A stretch of DNA of 64,000 bases from JAWPMT01 sp965267435. GTDB taxonomy: Bacteria > Bacteroidota > Bacteroidia > Cytophagales > Cyclobacteriaceae. The stretch lies in contig OZ253960.1 of NCBI GenBank assembly GCA_965267435.1, forward strand, positions 4,092,001 through 4,156,000. Direction: 5' to 3'. The position numbers and the translations under genes were made by a program. This document shows, piece by piece, positions 59,804 through 64,000 of the stretch. The first letter of the stretch is position 1. Every line of letters starts with the position of its first letter. The notes below the pieces were generated by a model. The model worked only from the letters and a program-made list of their open reading frames with translations, ran no database searches and was not told where the DNA came from.

Positions 59804-61851
59804 GAGACAACAGCCAGGTTGATGATAAACTCCGTGCCCTCCCCAACATTTGTCTCCATTTCCAGCCTTCCCCCATGCCCCTTCGTCACAATATCATAGC
59901 TCAAGCTCAGTCCTAGTCCTGTGCCTTGACCGGTGGGTTTTGTGGTGAAAAAGGGCTGGAAAATCTTGTCCTGGATGTCTGGAGGGATGCCTGGGCCGTT
60001 GTCGGATATGGTTACTTGAATGCCTGCGGCAGGGGAAACACCCCCCTGCGCCACCCTTGATAGGGGGGAATCACCCCCCTTGCCCCGGGATGCCGGACCA
60101 CCCTCAAGGGGGGATAGGTTAGTTGTTATTTGCACGGTTGGGATATAGGCGTTGCCGGCCGATTTTGCTTTCTCGGATACGGCGGAGAAGGCGTTGTTGA
60201 GCAGGTTGAGGAGGACGCGGCCGATGTCTTGGGGGACGACGTTGATTTCGGGGAGGTTGGGATCGAAGTCGGTTTTAATTTCGGCATTGAAGGAAGGGTC
60301 TTTGGCACGGAGGCCATGGTAGGCGAGGCGAACATATTCGTCGGCCAGTTCGTTGAGGTTGGTGAGTTGCTTTTCGCCGTCGCTGCCGCGGGAGTGTTGG
60401 AGCATGCTCTTGACGATCTCTTCCGCGCGCTTGCCGTGATGGGTGATTTTGGCTTCATTGGCAATCAGATCCTTCCCAATCGCCTCTGCATCCTCCAGAT
60501 TGCCCTTCTTCATTTCTTCCATCAGCTCCCGTACCAGGTCCTTGTTGACATCGGAGAAGTTGTTGACGAAGTTGAGCGGATTCTGGATCTCGTGGGCAAT
60601 GCCGGCAGTAAGCTCTCCGAGCGAGGCCATCTTTTCGGCATGGATGAGTTGGGATTGCGTGCTTTTAAGTTTCTCCAGTGTCGTTTTTATCTCTTGCTTT
60701 TGTTCTACCAGCGTTGAATTGGTCCGTTGCTTGTCCCTGATATTTAGGAAAAGCATGACGGAGAGGGTGACGAGAAAGACCAAAGCAAAGACAAAAATCA
60801 GTGTTCTTTGCTGCGAGTTCCGCTTTATCCTTTCAACATTTTCCTCTGATTTTCGAAGATCTTCCCTGAAGACCAGTGAATGATAATGTTGATTTTTCTC
60901 AATGCTATTGGCGCTGTCCTTTGCCACATTCGCCAGTTTCAAATAGCTGAGGGCACTGTCTTTAATTTCTCTGGTCTCAAAAATTTTGGACAACAAGTGG
61001 CTTGCCTCACTTAGCTCAGGATAATAGTTGTTTTCGATGGCAATATCGAATGCGGATCGTGCATAATAATCGGCAGAATCTGTTTCTCCGATATAGTAAA
61101 AGATTTCGGCCAAACCGATAATTAGCTGGGCGAAGTTATGTGAGACCTTGGAAGAAGATTTGACGATCGCCAAGTGGCAGTAATTCAAAGCGAGGCCGTA
61201 GTCACCTTGTTTCTGATATAGTGTAGAGAGTACGCGATAGGGCCAATTTGACTCCTTCTCATTTTCACTCGCCGCCAAATTTTCCCTCATCGCCAATTCG
61301 GCATAATATTGGGCTGAGTCATATTGCTCAAGATCTACATAGATCTCCGCTATCGTCGCGTATGCACCCATATTGCTTAATCTGTCACTCTTCTTTGCAA
61401 ACTCCACTGATGCAAACATGAGTTTCAAAGCACGCGTGTAGTCTTTTTGGTCCTGTGCGGCCCAGGCAAACATCTTCATGCAGATATTTATTCCTTGCTT
61501 GTCGTCTAAATCCGTGAATATTGAAATTGCCTTGTTGGCGTATTCAATCGCCTCCACAGCAGAGCCAGTAAAGCGATGATATACAGCAAGTCCAACTAGA
61601 TTTTGCGCTTCTCCCTCCAGATAATTGATTTGGCGAGATAAAGTCAAGCCCTGACTGCAGTACTTAAATGCAGAATCAGTCTGAAAGAACACATACCTTC
61701 TACCAATCCGCGACTGCAAGCGAACTTTACTGGTATCGTCTCTGACTTGTGTCAAAGCCAGCTTCAAGCTATCTAATTCAGTGGTTTGAGCAATGGTCTC
61801 TTGTGAAGCAAAAAACCAAAGCGCGACGAAAAAACTAATACTAAGTTTCAT
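59800..61851 (-). CDS. TPR-type sensor histidine kinase with an in-frame palindromic insert
   Basis: 683 residues: signal peptide (MKLSISFFVALWFFASQETIAQ), TPR region (about 35-335), membrane segment (about 352-370), coil, HisKA (HEIQNPLNF) and HATPase (DNGPGIPPD; GTGLGLSLS). Within the HATPase domain, just before the G1 box, a roughly 97-base GC-rich palindromic sequence (about 60022-60118) is inserted in frame and translates to SPLEGGPASRGKGG, continuing through DSPLSRVAQGG. The catalytic boxes on both sides are intact. It overlaps the upstream kinase by 11 bases and the downstream one by four. Confidence 0.92.
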   Translation of the reverse strand: MKLSISFFVALWFFASQETIAQTTELDSLKLALTQVRDDTSKVRLQSRIGRRYVFFQTDSAFKYCSQGLTLSRQINYLEGEAQNLVGLAVYHRFTGSAVEAIEYANKAISIFTDLDDKQGINICMKMFAWAAQDQKDYTRALKLMFASVEFAKKSDRLSNMGAYATIAEIYVDLEQYDSAQYYAELAMRENLAASENEKESNWPYRVLSTLYQKQGDYGLALNYCHLAIVKSSSKVSHNFAQLIIGLAEIFYYIGETDSADYYARSAFDIAIENNYYPELSEASHLLSKIFETREIKDSALSYLKLANVAKDSANSIEKNQHYHSLVFREDLRKSEENVERIKRNSQQRTLIFVFALVFLVTLSVMLFLNIRDKQRTNSTLVEQKQEIKTTLEKLKSTQSQLIHAEKMASLGELTAGIAHEIQNPLNFVNNFSDVNKDLVRELMEEMKKGNLEDAEAIGKDLIANEAKITHHGKRAEEIVKSMLQHSRGSDGEKQLTNLNELADEYVRLAYHGLRAKDPSFNAEIKTDFDPNLPEINVVPQDIGRVLLNLLNNAFSAVSEKAKSAGNAYIPTVQITTNLSPLEGGPASRGKGGDSPLSRVAQGGVSPAAGIQVTISDNGPGIPPDIQDKIFQPFFTTKPTGQGTGLGLSLSYDIVTKGHGGRLEMETNVGEGTEFIINLAVVS
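60022..60118. repeat. Palindromic repeat element inside a kinase gene
   Basis: About 97 bases with several inverted G/C runs (CACCCCCCT, AGGGGGGAATCACCCCCC, CCCTCAAGGGGGG), unlike the flanking coding DNA and absent from the same place in the five sister kinases. Length and frame keep the gene open. Likely a REP-type mobile repeat. Confidence 0.7.
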
Positions 61852-64000
61852 CCTCTTTTGCTGCTATTGGTATTTGAAACGAAAACAAAGCCCCTAATCC
61901 ATTTCCTGCGACACAGCTTAACTCACCTCCGTGCGCCTTCACAATGTCATAGCTCAGACTCAATCCTAGTCCCGTACCGGAACCCGTCGGCTTGGTTGTA
62001 AAAAAGGGCTGGAAGATCTTGTCGCGGATGTCCGGGGGGATACCGGGGCCGTTGTCGGAGATCGTAATGGTTATTGAGTTATTAAGTTTTTGAGTTTTTA
62101 GGTTTACCGTCGGACCCTCGACCTCCGACACCGCGGAAAATGCATTATTCAGCAGGTTGAGGAGGACGCGGCCGATGTCCTGGGGGACGATACTGACATT
62201 GGGAAGACTGGAGTCGAAATCGGTTTTGATCTCGGCATTAAATGATGGGTCCTTCGCGCGCAAGCCGTGGTAGGCAAGGCGTATGTATTCGTCTGCCAGT
62301 TCGTTGATGTTGGTGAGTTGCTTTTCGCCGTCGCTGCCTCGGGAATGAAGAAGCATGCTTTTAACAATCTCTTCGGCGCGCTTGCCATGATGGGTGATCT
62401 TCGTCTCGTTAGTAATCAGGTCATTCGCAATCGCTTCCGCCTCTGCCAAATTACCCTTCTTCATTTCCTCAATCATTTCCTCAGCAAGGTCCTTGTTGAC
62501 ATCGGAGAAGTTGTTGACGAAGTTGAGTGGGTTCTGAATCTCGTGAGCAATACCTGCGGTCAACTCACCAAGTGAGGCCATTTTTTCCGAGTGGATGAGT
62601 TGGGTTTGGGTGGTCTTCAGCTCCTGATAGGCTTTTTCGACCTCCTTCGCCTGGGCCAGCCGTTCGTCTTTGATCTTATCTCTTTCGATGCGTATCGTTA
62701 TTGCCCGCTGGACTCTGTAGAGGCCATAGCCTCCTGTCAGAATCATGATGAAATAAATAACATAGGCCCACCATGTCATCCACCAGGGAGGCAAGACAAT
62801 GATAGTCAGGGAATCATCACCATCACTCCAGACACCATCCCAGTTTCTGGCGCGGACCAAAAACCTGTAAGACCCTGGATCTAGATTAGTATAAGTGGCC
62901 ATGCCAATCGTTCCACCAGATCTCCAATCTTTATCAAAGCCATCCAACCGATATTCGAATCGGTTTGAGCCGGGATCGGCATAGTGGATGGCCGAAAACT
63001 CGAACGTGATCGAACGCTTGTAAGGGCCTACAATGAAGGTCTCCTTTGGGGAAGAATAGTCCGTTGTCAAGGAGATGACCTCATCATCGAAACTTAGCTG
63101 ATTGAAGATGACCGCTGGCGGATAGGGGTTTCCTGAGAGGTTGGATGGATCAAATACGTTGAGGCCTGCAGGACCGCCAAAGTAGATCTTCCCGCTCGGA
63201 CCTTTGTGGTTAATCCAGTGATAGAAAGAGCCACTCTGTAGTCCACGATCAGAGGAATAATGGAAGAAGGTCTTGTCATTTGGATGATATCGAACGATCC
63301 CCTGATCCGTGGCCAGCCAAATACGTCCCTCACTATCAGAGTTAATGGCTTTGACTTTCCAGTCGAAATCTGCCGTATCGTAGTTGAAGAAGAAGTCCCA
63401 GGATTTCAATTCATTGTCCAGGCTGCCAAAACCCTGATCACACAGAAACCAAACTTTTCCGGTCTCGTCCTCGTGGTGGATCATGAGTCGTTCTTTCTCA
63501 ATGGGTCCAAAGTCAATTTCCTCGACACTCATATCCTCAGTATTTACCGATAAAATCACTTGAGAGGTGCAAGCGACAATCAATCGGTCGTCACGTAGAA
63601 TCAGGTGCACTTGTTGAAGATCAGGCAGGTACTCCTGCCGGTCGATATTTCTCAGCGGATTCCTATCGACTCTCTCCGTCTCTGGGTCGAATTTGAAGAT
63701 CTTCCCAAAACCCGGAGACACCCACAGACTTCCCCTGGAATCCGTAGATATCCGGATCGCTGTATTGAAGGGGATAGAGGCCGTGTCCTCAGGGTCGTGC
63801 TTGAATATCACAACTCCGGAGTCGTCAGAACCAATCCTATTGAGTCCACCCGAGCCCGCGTTTTTATGGCCTGTTCCTGACCATATCGTGCCATCGTTCT
63901 GCGCAACCAAAGCCCAACTAAATGGGTGGGAGACAGTCGATGAAGGAGTTCGCCCGGGAGGCGTCTTACTAGATTCCCCAATACCAATGGTGTAGCTTTT
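61841..64000 (-). CDS. Two-component propeller sensor histidine kinase, N-terminus outside window
   Basis: Partial gene: the frame is open to base 64000, so the start lies beyond the window. An ATG at 63910 is internal (VTSHPFSWALVAQ-type propeller sequence precedes it). Visible parts are the last propeller blades (GRIWLATDQGIVRYHPND; GKIYFGGPAGLNVFDPS), a Y_Y_Y domain (AIHYADPGSNRFEYRLDGFDKDW), a membrane segment, coil, HisKA (HEIQNPLNF) and HATPase (DNGPGIPPD; GSGTGLGLSLS). It is the sister of the kinase at 56219 and the first visible gene of a four-kinase operon. No receiver or DNA-binding domain is attached. Confidence 0.9.
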   Translation of the reverse strand, partial: KSYTIGIGESSKTPPGRTPSSTVSHPFSWALVAQNDGTIWSGTGHKNAGSGGLNRIGSDDSGVVIFKHDPEDTASIPFNTAIRISTDSRGSLWVSPGFGKIFKFDPETERVDRNPLRNIDRQEYLPDLQQVHLILRDDRLIVACTSQVILSVNTEDMSVEEIDFGPIEKERLMIHHEDETGKVWFLCDQGFGSLDNELKSWDFFFNYDTADFDWKVKAINSDSEGRIWLATDQGIVRYHPNDKTFFHYSSDRGLQSGSFYHWINHKGPSGKIYFGGPAGLNVFDPSNLSGNPYPPAVIFNQLSFDDEVISLTTDYSSPKETFIVGPYKRSITFEFSAIHYADPGSNRFEYRLDGFDKDWRSGGTIGMATYTNLDPGSYRFLVRARNWDGVWSDGDDSLTIIVLPPWWMTWWAYVIYFIMILTGGYGLYRVQRAITIRIERDKIKDERLAQAKEVEKAYQELKTTQTQLIHSEKMASLGELTAGIAHEIQNPLNFVNNFSDVNKDLAEEMIEEMKKGNLAEAEAIANDLITNETKITHHGKRAEEIVKSMLLHSRGSDGEKQLTNINELADEYIRLAYHGLRAKDPSFNAEIKTDFDSSLPNVSIVPQDIGRVLLNLLNNAFSAVSEVEGPTVNLKTQKLNNSITITISDNGPGIPPDIRDKIFQPFFTTKPTGSGTGLGLSLSYDIVKAHGGELSCVAGNGLGALFSFQIPIAAKEDET

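Noticed and set aside
56219..64000. Polysaccharide utilisation locus implied by propeller/Y_Y_Y sensors
   Set aside because: There is no SusC/SusD pair or glycosidase nearby and the sensors lack the AraC output of PUL-type hybrid sensors.
1..64000. Prophage or integrative element around the tRNA array
   Set aside because: No integrase, phage structural or conjugation genes were seen; the only mobile element supported is the IS3 copy at 22675.

Overview
The window looks like chromosomal DNA of a Bacteroidota bacterium, probably a marine or soil member of the Cytophagales. The evidence is the promoter style (TTTG-N20-TAnnTTTG), a secreted peptidase with a C-terminal type IX sorting domain, DUF4159/MoxR/DUF58/BatA-like gene sets, SEC-C-tagged MtfA, two-component propeller (Y_Y_Y) histidine kinases and many lipoproteins. 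Base composition is near 50% G+C. I cannot name a species.

Layout. 39-2238: minus-strand OmpR-type response regulator and histidine kinase. 2497-9196: a plus-strand run with a lipoprotein, a Tat-exported sulfite dehydrogenase with its cytochrome c, a fatty-acid-hydroxylase family membrane protein, a GH127 glycosidase, a secreted protein and a rhodanese. 9197-11400: no protein gene that I accept. It holds four tandem copies of a ~77-nt structured small RNA, each with its own promoter, terminator and an upstream dyad at a fixed distance, then three tandem tRNA-Arg(CCU) copies, two of which carry paired GC-rich inserts, then three 16-bp palindromic operators. 11401-17570: RND efflux operon with a PII-like gene and a DUF2892 gene. 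17737-19146: CstB-like persulfide dioxygenase/rhodanese behind a fourth copy of the same operator. 19393-22235: TolB-like propeller lipoprotein, MtfA-like peptidase and a PIN toxin-antitoxin pair. 22675-24082: an IS3-family element inserted among REP-like repeats. 24399-35765: TldD/TldE-like pair followed by a tightly coupled DUF4159-MoxR-DUF58-BatA-like-DUF4175-like operon. 35834-64000: a signalling region on the minus strand with a broken DUF2236 oxygenase, stand-alone and hybrid receivers, a 1776-residue Ser/Thr kinase-ATPase-histidine kinase, a carotenoid oxygenase, an atypical subtilase and five further sensor kinases of one family; the last runs off the right edge.

How it fits together. 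Persulfide dioxygenase (releases sulfite), rhodanese and sulfite dehydrogenase make a plausible sulfide/persulfide oxidation route. The efflux operon and the persulfide dioxygenase gene share an operator centred about 43 bases upstream of the predicted start, which suggests one Crp/Fnr-type activator. The sensor kinases share a near-identical kinase core. At least two have had their 3' ends replaced, leaving the old ends behind as readable remnants, so this is an actively recombining paralog array.

The strongest candidates for something undescribed are the four-copy small-RNA array with its dyad at -75, and the tRNA-Arg copies with two mutually complementary inserts.
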